64,000 nt of DNA from Acetivibrio alkalicellulosi (GCA_008125075.1 VLTH01000002.1:2828924-2892923), one strand, 5' to 3'. Positions 25,865-36,701 are shown, numbered from the stretch's first letter. Numbers and translations are program-made. Notes: generated by a model not told the origin, from the sequence alone.

Positions 25865-27145
25865 TTACTTCTTTATTTTATAAGTGTACAAGTCAGATTT
25901 ATTGAAAAGAGTAAATTCTATCTCAATATGCTCTGGTAGATCCCTAGTAATGAATCTTTCCCCTGTTACAAAATCTATAGGAATATCCTGATAGTTGTTT
26001 TTATCCATAGCATAAAAGTATATTGATAGTGCATTCTTTATTCTAACAGTATTTTCACAAATCCCACTAAGCATATCAACGGTTTGTTTGTAAGGTATCT
26101 CCTCCATATATTTGAATATCCTCCAAAGGCTTTCAACATTACTCTCCTCTACAAGCTTTTCTAACTTATCATAATTTTCATAAGGTACTTTAATTGCTTC
26201 AACCATAGTAAAATAAAACTCGTCTAGTTTTCTTAAATATCTATATAAATCAAAGAAAGGTCTGGCTTTTTCTACTTTTTTAAATTGGTCATGATTAAAA
26301 TTATATTCACTTGCAAATGCTCTTTCAAATGATTTATCCAGCCCACCTAATATGCTATCTTTAAGTCTGGAAACTTCAGATAAATCATAGCTTGAAAAGA
26401 AATCTTGATTGTTGTAAAAATACTCTCCAAGGTTTCTTGTAATAGCTATATAGATAAGAGTTCCTGTGAAGTTATTGCCTTTTATATCAACTGTTTGAGC
26501 AGCGTTATACCAGAGTTCTACATATTTGTCTACCGCCTCTTGATACTTTCCTTCTAATCTATAATACTCAACTTGAAGCATTTCAGTTTTAAATATGACT
26601 AGCATAATTGGCAATTTATCTGGATTATCTACTGTTTGAATCATATCTTCATTAAAGATATGCTGATTAACATATATATCATTTGATTTTATAAGTTCAA
26701 AAATTTCAGCTCTTTTTTCACTAGTTTTATCTAACACTTTAGCTACACTTGAATTATCTGAATCTATTGTTATACCTCGATCAGTATCATCCAAGCTTTT
26801 GTCAAATTGTTCTAGCAATTCATACAAGTTTTGACCTGCTTTAACCTCTTCTTCTGTTGCTATTACATGTCTTAGTTTTGTTTCTGTTAGTTCTTCATTT
26901 GAATAATTAACTATACTAAATGTTATAAACAATAAAAATGCTAAATATGTTAATGAAATAGGTATAATAAATACTATTTTTTTTACATGGTTAATTTTTT
27001 TAAAAACTATAGTTAATAATAAGAATACGGCTGGAATAATAAATAAGTAATATGGTCTTTGTTCAGCTAAAACAAATGCTGCAATAACAATTTTACTACT
27101 TAATAATAAGCTTATTAAAAAAGAAATAAACAGATTAATCCTCAT
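25865..27145 (-). CDS. Membrane-anchored protein of unknown function
   Basis: 426 residues. Three N-terminal hydrophobic segments (about 7-27, 33-47 and 55-77) are followed by a long soluble region (80-426) of mixed helix and acid-rich content without a known motif. The start follows a run of six G. It is monocistronic and has no recognised family. Its soluble part is presumably extracytoplasmic, as an inference from topology. Confidence 0.6.
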   Translation of the reverse strand: MRINLFISFLISLLLSSKIVIAAFVLAEQRPYYLFIIPAVFLLLTIVFKKINHVKKIVFIIPISLTYLAFLLFITFSIVNYSNEELTETKLRHVIATEEEVKAGQNLYELLEQFDKSLDDTDRGITIDSDNSSVAKVLDKTSEKRAEIFELIKSNDIYVNQHIFNEDMIQTVDNPDKLPIMLVIFKTEMLQVEYYRLEGKYQEAVDKYVELWYNAAQTVDIKGNNFTGTLIYIAITRNLGEYFYNNQDFFSSYDLSEVSRLKDSILGGLDKSFERAFASEYNFNHDQFKKVEKARPFFDLYRYLRKLDEFYFTMVEAIKVPYENYDKLEKLVEESNVESLWRIFKYMEEIPYKQTVDMLSGICENTVRIKNALSIYFYAMDKNNYQDIPIDFVTGERFITRDLPEHIEIEFTLFNKSDLYTYKIKK

Positions 27146-27280
27146 CTCATTTTACCCCCCAAAAAATTTTATAATATCTTAATACTTTAAATTTTACATG
27201 ATTTTGAACTATTTAACAAGTAAAATTTGTACTTTACTGTTTGATTTTTTTTATTATTTTTGCAGAAATATTATAAGGGT

Positions 27281-29716
27281 TCATTTTTTCTCAATAACTA
27301 CAATACAAGTACTATCGGGAAGGCTTGCAGACTTTCTGTTTTCATCATAAAATTCTATTTTAGAAGACAGGGCAATTGTATATCCTTCCTGCAAAAAATT
27401 CTTAAACTCTATTATTTTTGCACTAGTTCCCAATACTACATTAATAAATTCCTTAAACTCAGTAGGTGTGAAGTATCCAAATTGTTCTTTTACCTCGTGG
27501 ACATATGACTTTTCTCCCCAAGTATATGTATAGAGAAACTCCATTGCATCATTTATAGGCATTTTCACTTCATTGTGTCCTATAACATTATACTTTATAT
27601 CCCGTCCTTTAAAGTCTTTGGCGTATCTTTTTAAAAATTCTATTCCTTCCTCTGATAAAAACCTAATAATCCTTTTTTGATTTAAAGGTTCTGTCATAAT
27701 TCCATCACGTATAATAATTCTTCCACCCTCCGGTAAGATTTCAAAAGCACTTTTAAGTGCAGCTTTTAGTGTTTCATGGTTAAACTTCTTACCATTAAAA
27801 TCAATATATGAAAATAACTCATGCAATATGGAGCAAAAAATAATTGTATTAATGCTTCCGCTTTTTATATATTGTCCTAAACTAAGTGCATCTCCATATA
27901 ATACATCCCACTTTCTCTTTTCAAGCTGCTTTTTCTTTTTTAATGTTTCTAATACATTATGTGAAATATCTACACCAATAACCTTCTTATCTGGATACTT
28001 TTCTTCTATAAGATTCATCAAGGCTCCCCCACCAGGGCCAATGTCAATAATACTGTCTCCTACAATATAGTTAAGAATTACTTTTTTATAGTCAATAGTT
28101 TTATTCATAGTTTTTAGGTAGGTTTCCTCTTCATAAAAACGATCATATTTATCTTTTCTAAGCTCAAAAAAGTCAAAAATCATAATAATTGCACTTTCAT
28201 AGATAACATCAGATTTCTCGGCTTCAACACAAAAGTCAATAAGCTTACTGCCAGCATCTGAAAAAGAAAAAGCGAAAAAAACCGTATCATCCAGTTCCTT
28301 ATGATATGTAACACTATGATTAACATGAAGATTTCCTTCAATGTTACCCTGCAATATGTCACATATAGTGATCTGTGAAAGAAATTTTTCAATAATTCTT
28401 TTCTTATAAATATTTATTTTTTTCTTGCCTTCACGCTGGTAATATATATCCTTCATTAGCCACTCAAAACTAATATGCTTAACTTTATTCAAATCAACTT
28501 TTTGAGAAATAATCAAAAATATTTTTATAAATTCTTCAAATGAAAAATCAAATAGTGCAGCTTCTACATACCACAAATCAGCTTTTTTAAGAAGATTGGA
28601 AATTATATTTAAAACCTTTGGGTCAGATAAATTTTTTTCATATTCCCAATCAAAGTTTTCACCATTTTTAATAGATACAGCTCTTAAACGCCTTATTCTT
28701 TCCCTTACATCATACTGCTCATCAAATTGTCCTGTTATAATTAGTTCTATTACTTCCTTTACTTGATTATTTATGTCTGTCCATATATCTTCATCAACTG
28801 CACAAATAATACAATAGTTTAATATATATAATATTGATTTTAGCTCAGCTGCTGATATCTTATTGTCTTCAATAAGTTTGTAAAGGGGTTTGTTCTCTAT
28901 AAGAGATACTTCTCCACGTATGTACTGTCCTATCAATCCATGAGTCAAAATTAAGCTGTATATAATTGTCTTTATGTCACAATTTGACTCCCTTGAGTTT
29001 TCTAAATACACCTGTGCAGATCCAATATTGTGAGCAAAGAGATTGAATCCCTTTTTAATCCATTGTTTCCTTTGATGTGAAAGACCTGACTTTGCAACTT
29101 CACACCATCTTAATGTTTCATCAATTATATGTGTATTGTATCTATTTAAACGAAAGTTTGAAAAAGCTTTTAGAGTTTTTTCAACATACTCTAATACATA
29201 GTTATTTTTAATTTCGCTTAGGGATGAAATTCTTTCAAAATTGATATTTCTCTCTGATGTTAATGCTAAAAACATGAGCCATTTTTCATCCTTAAGTACC
29301 TTTGTATCCCCTGATTTTAACCTTTCAATTGCCTCTATTGACGTAGTGCTTTCATATTCTAAGTCTTTAAATTCCTCGCCATAATAGGACTCAATTACTC
29401 TAATACTTCCAATTATATGATTGTTAAAATTATCAAGTTCCTCAGCTGGCACCCAAAGTTCTTTGTGCATATGGTTTCCTACTGTTTCTATATTAAACAT
29501 TGATATATAATCATCATCTACATCAAATTCAGTAACAAACCCTACATAATCAGGTGCACTTTTAGCATTCCATTCCTGTGTAATTTGCCTTGCATAATCA
29601 ACATTTAAAACCGGGTAAAAAATCGGTTGTTCTGGCAACCTTGGTGGAAACCTTTTCATTTGAGATTTTTTTATTAATTCAAGCTCTCTAATCCCTACGG
29701 GTCTATATAACCTCAT
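27281..29716 (-). CDS. Large protein with C-terminal class I SAM methyltransferase domain
   Basis: About 811 residues from the ATG at 29716, which follows GGGTGG; an upstream GTG is less likely. The C-terminal part (about 540-780) is a Rossmann methyltransferase with motif I IIDIGPGGGALMNLI (about 553-567) and VIGVDIS for the ribose-binding strand, then IIFCSILHELF and a late-strand IIIRDG. The first 540 residues are mostly helical and carry no recognisable domain. It lies between the unknown membrane protein and an HAD phosphatase. The substrate is not determinable. Confidence 0.75.
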   Translation of the reverse strand: MRLYRPVGIRELELIKKSQMKRFPPRLPEQPIFYPVLNVDYARQITQEWNAKSAPDYVGFVTEFDVDDDYISMFNIETVGNHMHKELWVPAEELDNFNNHIIGSIRVIESYYGEEFKDLEYESTTSIEAIERLKSGDTKVLKDEKWLMFLALTSERNINFERISSLSEIKNNYVLEYVEKTLKAFSNFRLNRYNTHIIDETLRWCEVAKSGLSHQRKQWIKKGFNLFAHNIGSAQVYLENSRESNCDIKTIIYSLILTHGLIGQYIRGEVSLIENKPLYKLIEDNKISAAELKSILYILNYCIICAVDEDIWTDINNQVKEVIELIITGQFDEQYDVRERIRRLRAVSIKNGENFDWEYEKNLSDPKVLNIISNLLKKADLWYVEAALFDFSFEEFIKIFLIISQKVDLNKVKHISFEWLMKDIYYQREGKKKINIYKKRIIEKFLSQITICDILQGNIEGNLHVNHSVTYHKELDDTVFFAFSFSDAGSKLIDFCVEAEKSDVIYESAIIMIFDFFELRKDKYDRFYEEETYLKTMNKTIDYKKVILNYIVGDSIIDIGPGGGALMNLIEEKYPDKKVIGVDISHNVLETLKKKKQLEKRKWDVLYGDALSLGQYIKSGSINTIIFCSILHELFSYIDFNGKKFNHETLKAALKSAFEILPEGGRIIIRDGIMTEPLNQKRIIRFLSEEGIEFLKRYAKDFKGRDIKYNVIGHNEVKMPINDAMEFLYTYTWGEKSYVHEVKEQFGYFTPTEFKEFINVVLGTSAKIIEFKNFLQEGYTIALSSKIEFYDENRKSASLPDSTCIVVIEKK

Positions 29717-29914
29717 TTGCACCACCCTTATAATTAAACTTTTTTACATCTTTCATTTTGTATCTATAAACATCATTATAATACTATAAACCATAAAATT
29801 GAAAAACCCTTTAATTTGTTTGCTAAAGGAACTTTTAGTTCATTGGCATAATGTAGTATAATCATTCTATCACAAAAGAGTATATAATACTCCAAGTATC
29901 TTAGTATTTTTCAA

Positions 29915-30565
29915 CTATGACAATAGAATTTTTCCAATATCAGCAACTGTATCAACAATAAAATCAGCACCTGCTTTCTCAAGTTCATTTCTACTGCCAT
30001 ATCCAAATAAAACACCTATTGAACTAATACCCATCTCTTTTGCACCTATAATGTCATGCTCCCTGTCACCAATCATTATTGTTTTTGATAAATCTACGAT
30101 ATTGCAACTTTTTATCGCATAACTAATAACCTCACCTTTTTTTACTCTTGTCCCATCAAGATTACTCCCAGCAACATAAGTAAAATATTTTGCAATATCA
30201 AAATACTCCACTACTTGTTTTGCAAAAACTTCAGCTTTAGATGTAGCAACAATAAGTATTTTGCTATTGTCTTTTAATGTTTTAAGCAGATCTTCAAACC
30301 CATCATAAACTAAATTTTCATATATGCCCCTATCTCTATAATATTCACGATAATATTCTACTGCCATTTTTGCCTCTTTTTTTGAAAAGCCGTAATAGTT
30401 TTCAAAAGATTCTCTTAAAGGTGGTCCTATAAATTTATATAGTTCACTTCTATCACTTACCTCAATACCGTACTTTTTGAGAGCATATATAACAGAGTTT
30501 GTTATGCCTATTGCTGGGTCTGTAATTGTTCCATCTAGATCAAACAATACGTACTCATATCCCAT
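29915..30565 (-). CDS. HAD-superfamily phosphatase (Gph/PGP-like)
   Basis: 216 residues. Motif I FDLDGTITD (about 7-15), motif II IVATSKAE with Ser/Thr (about 105-112), motif III Lys in RVKKGEVI, and motif IV MIGDREHD (about 170-177). A four-helix cap follows motif I. This is a phosphoglycolate-phosphatase-like member, acting on small phosphorylated metabolites. The start follows AAGGAGAA. Confidence 0.9.
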   Translation of the reverse strand: MGYEYVLFDLDGTITDPAIGITNSVIYALKKYGIEVSDRSELYKFIGPPLRESFENYYGFSKKEAKMAVEYYREYYRDRGIYENLVYDGFEDLLKTLKDNSKILIVATSKAEVFAKQVVEYFDIAKYFTYVAGSNLDGTRVKKGEVISYAIKSCNIVDLSKTIMIGDREHDIIGAKEMGISSIGVLFGYGSRNELEKAGADFIVDTVADIGKILLS

Positions 30566-30815
30566 AAATTTTTCTCCTTTTCCAATTCTTTAGTTCTTAT
30601 AAAAAGTTTCATGATTAAGTTTCCTCAAGTCGTTGCTGATCTAGCCTACTGTGTTCAGTTCTAAAATCAGATTTCTTTTTATTTGACATAAATTCCCCTT
30701 CAAGTTGCTAATTCTCTTTAATATGAAAAATTACTTTTTTTGAATTATATTCATTCTGGATTAATTATAATATTGACATGACCATTTAGCAAGATAGATG
30801 TGAAAAGTTATAATA

Positions 30816-30876
30816 TTGACATTCATAAACATATGTTATAAAATGAATCATATTCATTTATGAGTCATATTCATTT
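30816..30876 (+). promoter_or_regulatory. Promoter with tandem palindromic operators for the TetR regulator
   Basis: TTGACA (30816-30821), 17-base spacer, TAAAAT (30839-30844). The palindrome AAATGAATCATATTCATTT (30841-30859; 8-3-8, perfect) overlaps the -10. A second imperfect copy, ATGAGTCATATTCATTTT, follows directly (30860-30877). The position is typical of autoregulation by a TetR-family repressor, and the tetR gene lies in the same transcript; this is inferred. Confidence 0.75.
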
Positions 30877-30894
30877 TATTTGTTGGAGGCTTTT

Positions 30895-31353
30895 ATGAAC
30901 TATAAAATTCCAGGTTTATTATCAATTGTATTAGTTTTTATTTCCTTAGGGATTGGTGGATACCAATTGTTTTCGTATTCAATATTTTTAGGAATGATTT
31001 ATGTTTTACTTATACCACTAGTTTTTTTAAATGTAATGTATCAGTATTGTAGAAAATGCCCACACGTGGCTGAAAAAACATGTAGACATGTTATCTTTGG
31101 ATGGATAGTAAATAAATTATTTACACCTATAAAGCCCTCAAAGTATACATTAAAAGAAATTATTTATGCATTGACACCTTTGATTCTACTTATACTATTA
31201 CTTCAATACTGGCTGTTTAAAAATATTTTTATGTTTATTGTTTTCTGGATTCCTATGCTAATTAGTGTTATCATTATTAGGATAGGTGTGTGTAAGGAAT
31301 GCCAAAACAAAAATTGCGCCTTTTGCACAAAAACTAATAACTGCAGTTTCTAA
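30895..31353 (+). CDS. Cys-rich membrane protein in a TetR-regulated operon
   Basis: 152 residues from the ATG at 30895, five bases after GGAGG. Four helices (about 5-25, 30-46, 88-106 and 112-130). Two Cys clusters face the same side: CRKCPHVAEKTCRH (about 52-65) and CKECQNKNCAFCTKTNNC (about 133-150). It may be a metal-binding or redox membrane protein. It is the first gene of an operon with a TetR regulator; no family is recognised. Confidence 0.7.
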   Translation: MNYKIPGLLSIVLVFISLGIGGYQLFSYSIFLGMIYVLLIPLVFLNVMYQYCRKCPHVAEKTCRHVIFGWIVNKLFTPIKPSKYTLKEIIYALTPLILLILLLQYWLFKNIFMFIVFWIPMLISVIIIRIGVCKECQNKNCAFCTKTNNCSF

Positions 31354-31381
31354 ATATCTGATTATTGTTTTGGAGGATTAC

Positions 31382-31987
31382 ATGGGAAAGCTCATGGAGA
31401 AAAAAAAAGAACAGACAAGAAAAAAAATTTTAAAATCAGCAATAAGGCTTTTTGAAGAATCAGGTTATCAAAAGACTACCATTGAACAAATAGCTGCTGA
31501 AGCTCAAGTGGGAGTTGGAACACTTTATAATTATTTTTCATCAAAAGTAGAACTTTTATTTTCAATCATTGAGACTGATACTTATAAATATGTTGAAGAT
31601 CTTAATAAAGCTATTGCCAATTCTAAAGGTGTAAAAGAATCTATATATGAGTTCTACGAAATATACTTAAATAGTTTTTCTAATTATGGGAAAAAAGTGT
31701 GGAGTGAAGTTTTCGGTGAAGCCTTTTTAAGACAACTTAATTTGGCAAAAATGATTAATACAATTGATAAACATTTTATAGATAAATTGAAAGAATTACT
31801 TTTTTTCTTTCAAAAAAGCAGTATGATTAAGGAAAACATAGATGTGATCAATGTAACTTCCGTGTTATATTCATTATTAGGATATAACATAATATTGTAT
31901 ATATCTGATAATGAAATCTCTCAAATGATGTTAAGGGAATCATTAAAAAGTCAAATTGATGTAGTTATTAACTCCCTGATTATTTAA
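31382..31987 (+). CDS. TetR/AcrR-family transcriptional regulator
   Basis: 201 residues from the ATG at 31382, five bases after GGAGG; an earlier overlapping frame start is unlikely. The N-terminal helix-turn-helix (about 12-60) has KILKSAIRLFEESGYQKTTI then IAAEAQVGVGTLYNYFSSK, typical of TetR. The remaining helices form the ligand-binding region. It probably binds the palindromes at 30841-30876 and represses its own operon. The ligand is unknown. Confidence 0.92.
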   Translation: MGKLMEKKKEQTRKKILKSAIRLFEESGYQKTTIEQIAAEAQVGVGTLYNYFSSKVELLFSIIETDTYKYVEDLNKAIANSKGVKESIYEFYEIYLNSFSNYGKKVWSEVFGEAFLRQLNLAKMINTIDKHFIDKLKELLFFFQKSSMIKENIDVINVTSVLYSLLGYNIILYISDNEISQMMLRESLKSQIDVVINSLII

Positions 31988-32285
31988 TTTGATTCATTGA
32001 GATACTATTCCTGATGACATCAATAACTGATCTCTGTAATACTTAGTAATCAGAAAAATGTTTTAATGTAGACAAGTTTTTCTTTTTGCTCTAAATCTAG
32101 TCTATAATATAAAACTTTATATAGGCAAATACTATTAAAAATTAATAAAACATGTTACAATGTTAGCGTGAAATCATTCATTAAAAGTTGAATATTAGGT
32201 GTTTTAGTTTGAGATTCTAATCCACCTGAAGTTTAAAAACTACTCCATCTTAATCCATGTTTAATTTTTAAAAGGAGGAGTTAAT
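31988..32285. other. Intergenic region
   Basis: About 300 bases between the tetR and L,D-transpeptidase genes. AT-rich; no terminator hairpin, repeat or RNA gene was seen. A promoter for the transpeptidase must lie here but none stands out. Confidence 0.4.
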
Positions 32286-33026
32286 GTGAAAAAAACTCTA
32301 TTATTAATATTAGTTATATTGCCTATTGTTTTTATTACTACATACATGCTAGATTTGCTTCCTGACAGGATTTCAAGATATGTAAACCCTTCAAGAGCAC
32401 AAATTTTATATGCCCTAGGAAGAATAGACTCAAGTGAATTTTATGAAAACACAGCCCCCTCAGAAACTAATCACAAACGCAGCGTCTATCCAGACATTCC
32501 TTTAGGTGAAATAATGTCTTCAAAAGGTCTCTTAGCAGATGATAATATTAACATCTATGTTGATTTGAGTACTAGAACTCTGTCTTTTAGATATAAAGAT
32601 GAAACTTTAAAACAATATAGCATTGGAGCTGGTCCTAGGACAGATGAAGGCAATAAAGAAAGAGAAGGAGATACGAAAACTCCAAGAGGGACTTTTTACA
32701 TTTGCACAAAAGATATTTATTCTCCTCCCAAACACTATTTAGGTTCTAGGTGGATGCTTTTAAGTTATCCTGATATTAGTGCTGCCCAAAGAGGTTTAGA
32801 ATCTGGAGCAATTACACAAGATACCTACAATTCAATAGTTTCTGCTAATGAGAATAGAGAAATACCACCTCAATATACAGGTCTAGGCAGTGCTATTGGA
32901 ATTCATGGAGGAGCAGTTCCAAATTTCAGAAAAGATTGGACTGCGGGATGTATTGGCATGTATAACCAAGATGTAGACGAAATTTTTGATTTTGTTAAAA
33001 TTGGCACCACTGTTGTTATTGAGTAA
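32286..33026 (+). CDS. L,D-transpeptidase (YkuD family)
   Basis: 246 residues, GTG start after AAAGGAGGAG. An N-terminal membrane anchor (about 3-22) is followed by a YkuD domain (about 90-246), including a beta-strand opening NINIYVDLSTRTLSF, then IGIHGGAVPNF (His about 209) and the catalytic Cys in TAGCIGM (about 222), a variant of the usual SHGCIR. It cross-links peptidoglycan stems outside the membrane. The replacement of His by Ala in the SHGC motif is a little unusual. Confidence 0.85.
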   Translation: MKKTLLLILVILPIVFITTYMLDLLPDRISRYVNPSRAQILYALGRIDSSEFYENTAPSETNHKRSVYPDIPLGEIMSSKGLLADDNINIYVDLSTRTLSFRYKDETLKQYSIGAGPRTDEGNKEREGDTKTPRGTFYICTKDIYSPPKHYLGSRWMLLSYPDISAAQRGLESGAITQDTYNSIVSANENREIPPQYTGLGSAIGIHGGAVPNFRKDWTAGCIGMYNQDVDEIFDFVKIGTTVVIE

Positions 33027-33100
33027 AGCTGAAATTATGCAAGTACATTAAATTAAAGCTCTGTTCTGAAAATTAAATAAAATAAGGATGTGAAAAATTA

Positions 33101-34441
33101 ATGTTAACAACAAAATTCCCAAAAGATTTTATATGGGGTAGTGCAACATCGTCTTATCAGATTGAGGGTGCTTATAACGAAGACGGAAAAGGAGAGTCCA
33201 TTTGGGATCGCTTTTGCCACACCCCAGGAAAAATTCAAGACGGTGGAACTGGTGATGTTGCATGTGATCACTATCACCGTTATAAAGAAGACGTTGGATT
33301 AATGAAAGAAATAGGTATGCACTCATATAGATACTCAATTTCATGGCCAAGAATTTTTCCTGAAGGAAAAGGTAAGCATAATGAAAAAGGGTTGGACTTT
33401 TATAAACGGCTTACACATGAGCTATTGGAAAATGGAATAAAACCTGCCGTGACCCTTTATCACTGGGAACTTCCTCAAATACTTCAAGACAGAGGGGGCT
33501 GGGCAAACAGGGACACAACTGATTATTTTGCAGATTATGCAGGATTTATTTTTGAGAAATTAGGAGATCTGATACCTTTCTGGATTACACATAATGAGCC
33601 TTGGGTAACTGCCTTTTTAGGACATATGACAGGAGATCATGCCCCTGGAATTAAAGATTTAAAGACCACTTTAGAAGTTTCTCACAATGTTTTACTGTCC
33701 CATGGCAAAGCTCTAAATGTATATAGACAAATTAATCTTCCTGGCAAAATCGGTATAGCACCAAATTTTTCAACTAAGTACCCTGCATCAAATAAACAAG
33801 AGGATATTTTAGCTTCAGAACTATCAGATGGAGTGCTTAATAAATGGTTTATATATCCTTTATTTAAAGGTGAATATCCTAAAGATGTAATTAAGTTTTA
33901 CTCAGATAAAGGAATACCCTTTGACTTTCCTCATGAGGACATGAAAATCATCAGCAAACCTATGGATTTCTTAGCAATTAACTATTATACATCTGAATTT
34001 ATAAAACACCATCCTGTTAATGGCTTTGAAGGAGTAAATGATCAATATGACCAATTTGAGAAAACTGATATGGATTGGATTATTTATCCAAAAGGCTTAT
34101 ATGACCTTCTATTGCGACTTGATAATGATTGCAACAAAATTGATTTGATAATAAGTGAAAACGGAGCTGCCTTCGTTGACAAGATTGATGAAAACGGTAA
34201 AATTAATGATGTTAAACGAATGAACTATATTAAAGATCACTTAATAGAGGCAAGTAATGCCATAGAAAAAGGCGTTAATTTAAAAGGATATTATTTATGG
34301 TCATTAATGGATAATTTTGAGTGGAGCTATGGATATACCAAAAAATTCGGACTTATACATGTAGATAATATAAGCCAAAAAAGAACAATAAAAAATAGCG
34401 GTTATCTATATAAGGATATTATAAAAAATAACGGTTTTTAA
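33101..34441 (+). CDS. bglA: Family 1 beta-glucosidase
   Basis: 446 residues, the usual GH1 length, without a signal peptide, so cytoplasmic. Acid/base Glu is in WITHNEPW (about 165) and the nucleophile Glu in IISENGA (about 352). The N-terminal GH1 signature [15 protein letters not shown] is present. It hydrolyses imported cellobiose or other beta-glucosides and complements the extracellular cellulosome. No transporter gene is adjacent. Confidence 0.95.
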   Translation: MLTTKFPKDFIWGSATSSYQIEGAYNEDGKGESIWDRFCHTPGKIQDGGTGDVACDHYHRYKEDVGLMKEIGMHSYRYSISWPRIFPEGKGKHNEKGLDFYKRLTHELLENGIKPAVTLYHWELPQILQDRGGWANRDTTDYFADYAGFIFEKLGDLIPFWITHNEPWVTAFLGHMTGDHAPGIKDLKTTLEVSHNVLLSHGKALNVYRQINLPGKIGIAPNFSTKYPASNKQEDILASELSDGVLNKWFIYPLFKGEYPKDVIKFYSDKGIPFDFPHEDMKIISKPMDFLAINYYTSEFIKHHPVNGFEGVNDQYDQFEKTDMDWIIYPKGLYDLLLRLDNDCNKIDLIISENGAAFVDKIDENGKINDVKRMNYIKDHLIEASNAIEKGVNLKGYYLWSLMDNFEWSYGYTKKFGLIHVDNISQKRTIKNSGYLYKDIIKNNGF

Positions 34442-34565
34442 TATAGCATTTTAACTATTTTATTTAGTACACTCGTTTAGCTAAAACTAAAAATGGAATC
34501 TTTATGTTGAGACTACCTGAAGATTATAAGACTTATAGAAGAAGGTGGAATTTTAGAATTAAGAT

Positions 34566-34600
34566 AAAAGGTTGGGAGCATTAGGCTCCCGACCTTTTTA
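34566..34600. terminator. Bidirectional terminator
   Basis: AAAAGGTTGGGAGC pairs with GGCTCCCGACCTTTTT around ATTA; the flanks are A-rich and T-rich. It serves the GH1 gene and possibly the converging blaR1 gene. Confidence 0.85.
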
Positions 34601-34629
34601 AGTCTTTCACTTTGTTCTAAGACTTCTAA
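34599..34629. repeat. 31-base hairpin repeat, copy 2
   Basis: Identical to 14705-14735; AAGTCTT pairs with AAGACTT. Confidence 0.75.
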
Positions 34630-34715
34630 CAATGAAACACTAGAACCGTCAGACTGTTTCGTTCTATATTTTCACAAACAGTACACAAAAGTAAAAAATT
34701 AAAATCAGACATCGA

Positions 34716-36701
34716 TTATGAAAAGTGAAGTTCACATATTTTCCAACCCGAGTACTCATCATCCATTATAACAACATAAAACCGTGTATAGTTTCCATTA
34801 CCCCATTGAGCAGTTCTGTTATATTTGTCAGTTAATTTAATTGTGTAGTTTACTTCAATTACCTTAGCTTTATATGGATTATATTTGTTAATTCTGTCTA
34901 AACTAAAATAGTCTTCAGGCGTACTAGAATCAGCGATATATTCATCAATACTCCATTCCTTTAGATTGTGAACTATTATTTTTTCAACATACCTACCTTC
35001 ATTAAAATCATTTCGGTAGTTTATTACAAGTTGATCGAAATTATTATCAAAAAACTCTTTTACATATAAATCCTTAAGTTTATAATATTCATCACTAATT
35101 TTAATCCTTAAAGATTCAAAAACTGTCTGTTTAGCTTCTGACCCAGGAATAACTTCAGAACCGAAAAACCGATCGTTACTATAGTATTTTATTCTAAGGT
35201 TATCTATCGAAACACGTTCAGTCAGTTCTTCTTTTTTAAGTTCAAGCAGAGGTTTTAATGCTGTCTCTAAAACAATGCCTTCCTCCGATAATGTTCCAGT
35301 CATAATAATACCTAGAAATATAATGTTCCAGTCCTTTTCAGATACTACAAGCAATGGACTCCCCATACTAGATGTCTCCTTAATCCATCCATGATCATCA
35401 ACCTCTACACCTCCAGCAATTACTACCTTGCTTAAATCATCAGGCAGCAAGCGATATTCTAATGCATAAACATAAATAGGCTTATCTGCTAATTTATCAA
35501 ACATTTCTATTAACTCAAGTCTATTTATCTTACTGTCTATTATTTTAACTTCAGGGTTTAATTCATAATTATTTATGTCTCTATTGATTACTTCCCATGC
35601 GAAAAGTTCTATATGTTCAGGTAAATCACCAGTGCTCAAAAAGTTGTTATCAGAAAGCAGGGTACCTTTTATTTCATTTTCTTTTATTGCTGGATATCCA
35701 GCCTCTTCATCATAAGTGTTATATGATAATATACTTCTTTGAGCAGGATTCATAAGAAGTCCTATTGATAATGAGACTACAGTAGCAGTAATTAATACCA
35801 TTATCCAGAAAGCAGGTCTTCTATAATTTAGTATATTTCTTATTCTTGATTTCACGCTACTTTCCCCAAAAGCTAACGGGCTTAGAAATCCAATGTTTCT
35901 TGTAGAAAGTGAAAGCAACAAATTAGAATAATGTAGTCTTATATCCTCGTTCGTCTTGCTAATGACACTTTCATCACAAGACATTTCCATATCCTTCACC
36001 ATAAGAAAATAGCAGCTCCATATAATGGGGTTAAACCAATGAATTACAAGTGCCAAATACGCCAATACCTTAATAATGTGATCAAATCGCTTGATGTGTG
36101 TTTTTTCATGCTTTATTATGTAATCCAGTTCTTTTCCAGCAAGTCCCTTTAAAATGAATATTTTCGGCCTAATAAAACCCATAACAAAAGGAGAAATAAT
36201 GCGGTCTGTCTCAAATATATTGTCTTTTACAAGGGTAGCCGTTAAGAGTTTTTGTTTCAAAATATAATATGAAATAACGCCATACATAATAAGAATAATT
36301 ACACCTAGTATCCATATAAATGACCCAACTTCAATTAAAGTTTTATTTTTAGTTATATATGTATTTGCATTTGCAATAGTATCATTTGCAGGCACATAGT
36401 ATCCTATTTGATTATTTGTTATAGTATTCTCATATTTGTATAAATCTATTTTTGTAGAATAAGCTTCCTCATAAGGGACTGTATCTTTAGGTATAGTTGG
36501 AGAGTTAGTGGGGATAAGACTTAAAGAACTTTCAAATGAAAAGGGGCAAATTAGACGAAATAGAACTACACTCCAAAGAGCATATAAAATTATCTTTGGA
36601 GTTTTTAACTTTATTAATACAAATCTAACAGCTACAATAACAAAAGCCACATAACTTGCTGTCAAGCTCATATTTATTAAATTAATAAAAAGGTTGCTCA
36701 T
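34716..36701 (-). CDS. blaR1: BlaR1-type M56 sensor metallopeptidase, module 2
   Basis: 661 residues. Membrane helices at about 10-27, 35-55, 120-145 and 295-315; the zinc motif HEKTH (about 197-201) with KDMEMSCDESVIS downstream. The C-terminal sensor region (about 320-661) has no penicillin-binding SxxK/KTG pattern and differs from module 1. Its start overlaps the blaI stop (ATGA), so translation is coupled. It probably relays an unknown extracytoplasmic signal to the adjacent repressor. Confidence 0.9.
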   Translation of the reverse strand: MSNLFINLINMSLTASYVAFVIVAVRFVLIKLKTPKIILYALWSVVLFRLICPFSFESSLSLIPTNSPTIPKDTVPYEEAYSTKIDLYKYENTITNNQIGYYVPANDTIANANTYITKNKTLIEVGSFIWILGVIILIMYGVISYYILKQKLLTATLVKDNIFETDRIISPFVMGFIRPKIFILKGLAGKELDYIIKHEKTHIKRFDHIIKVLAYLALVIHWFNPIIWSCYFLMVKDMEMSCDESVISKTNEDIRLHYSNLLLSLSTRNIGFLSPLAFGESSVKSRIRNILNYRRPAFWIMVLITATVVSLSIGLLMNPAQRSILSYNTYDEEAGYPAIKENEIKGTLLSDNNFLSTGDLPEHIELFAWEVINRDINNYELNPEVKIIDSKINRLELIEMFDKLADKPIYVYALEYRLLPDDLSKVVIAGGVEVDDHGWIKETSSMGSPLLVVSEKDWNIIFLGIIMTGTLSEEGIVLETALKPLLELKKEELTERVSIDNLRIKYYSNDRFFGSEVIPGSEAKQTVFESLRIKISDEYYKLKDLYVKEFFDNNFDQLVINYRNDFNEGRYVEKIIVHNLKEWSIDEYIADSSTPEDYFSLDRINKYNPYKAKVIEVNYTIKLTDKYNRTAQWGNGNYTRFYVVIMDDEYSGWKICELHFS

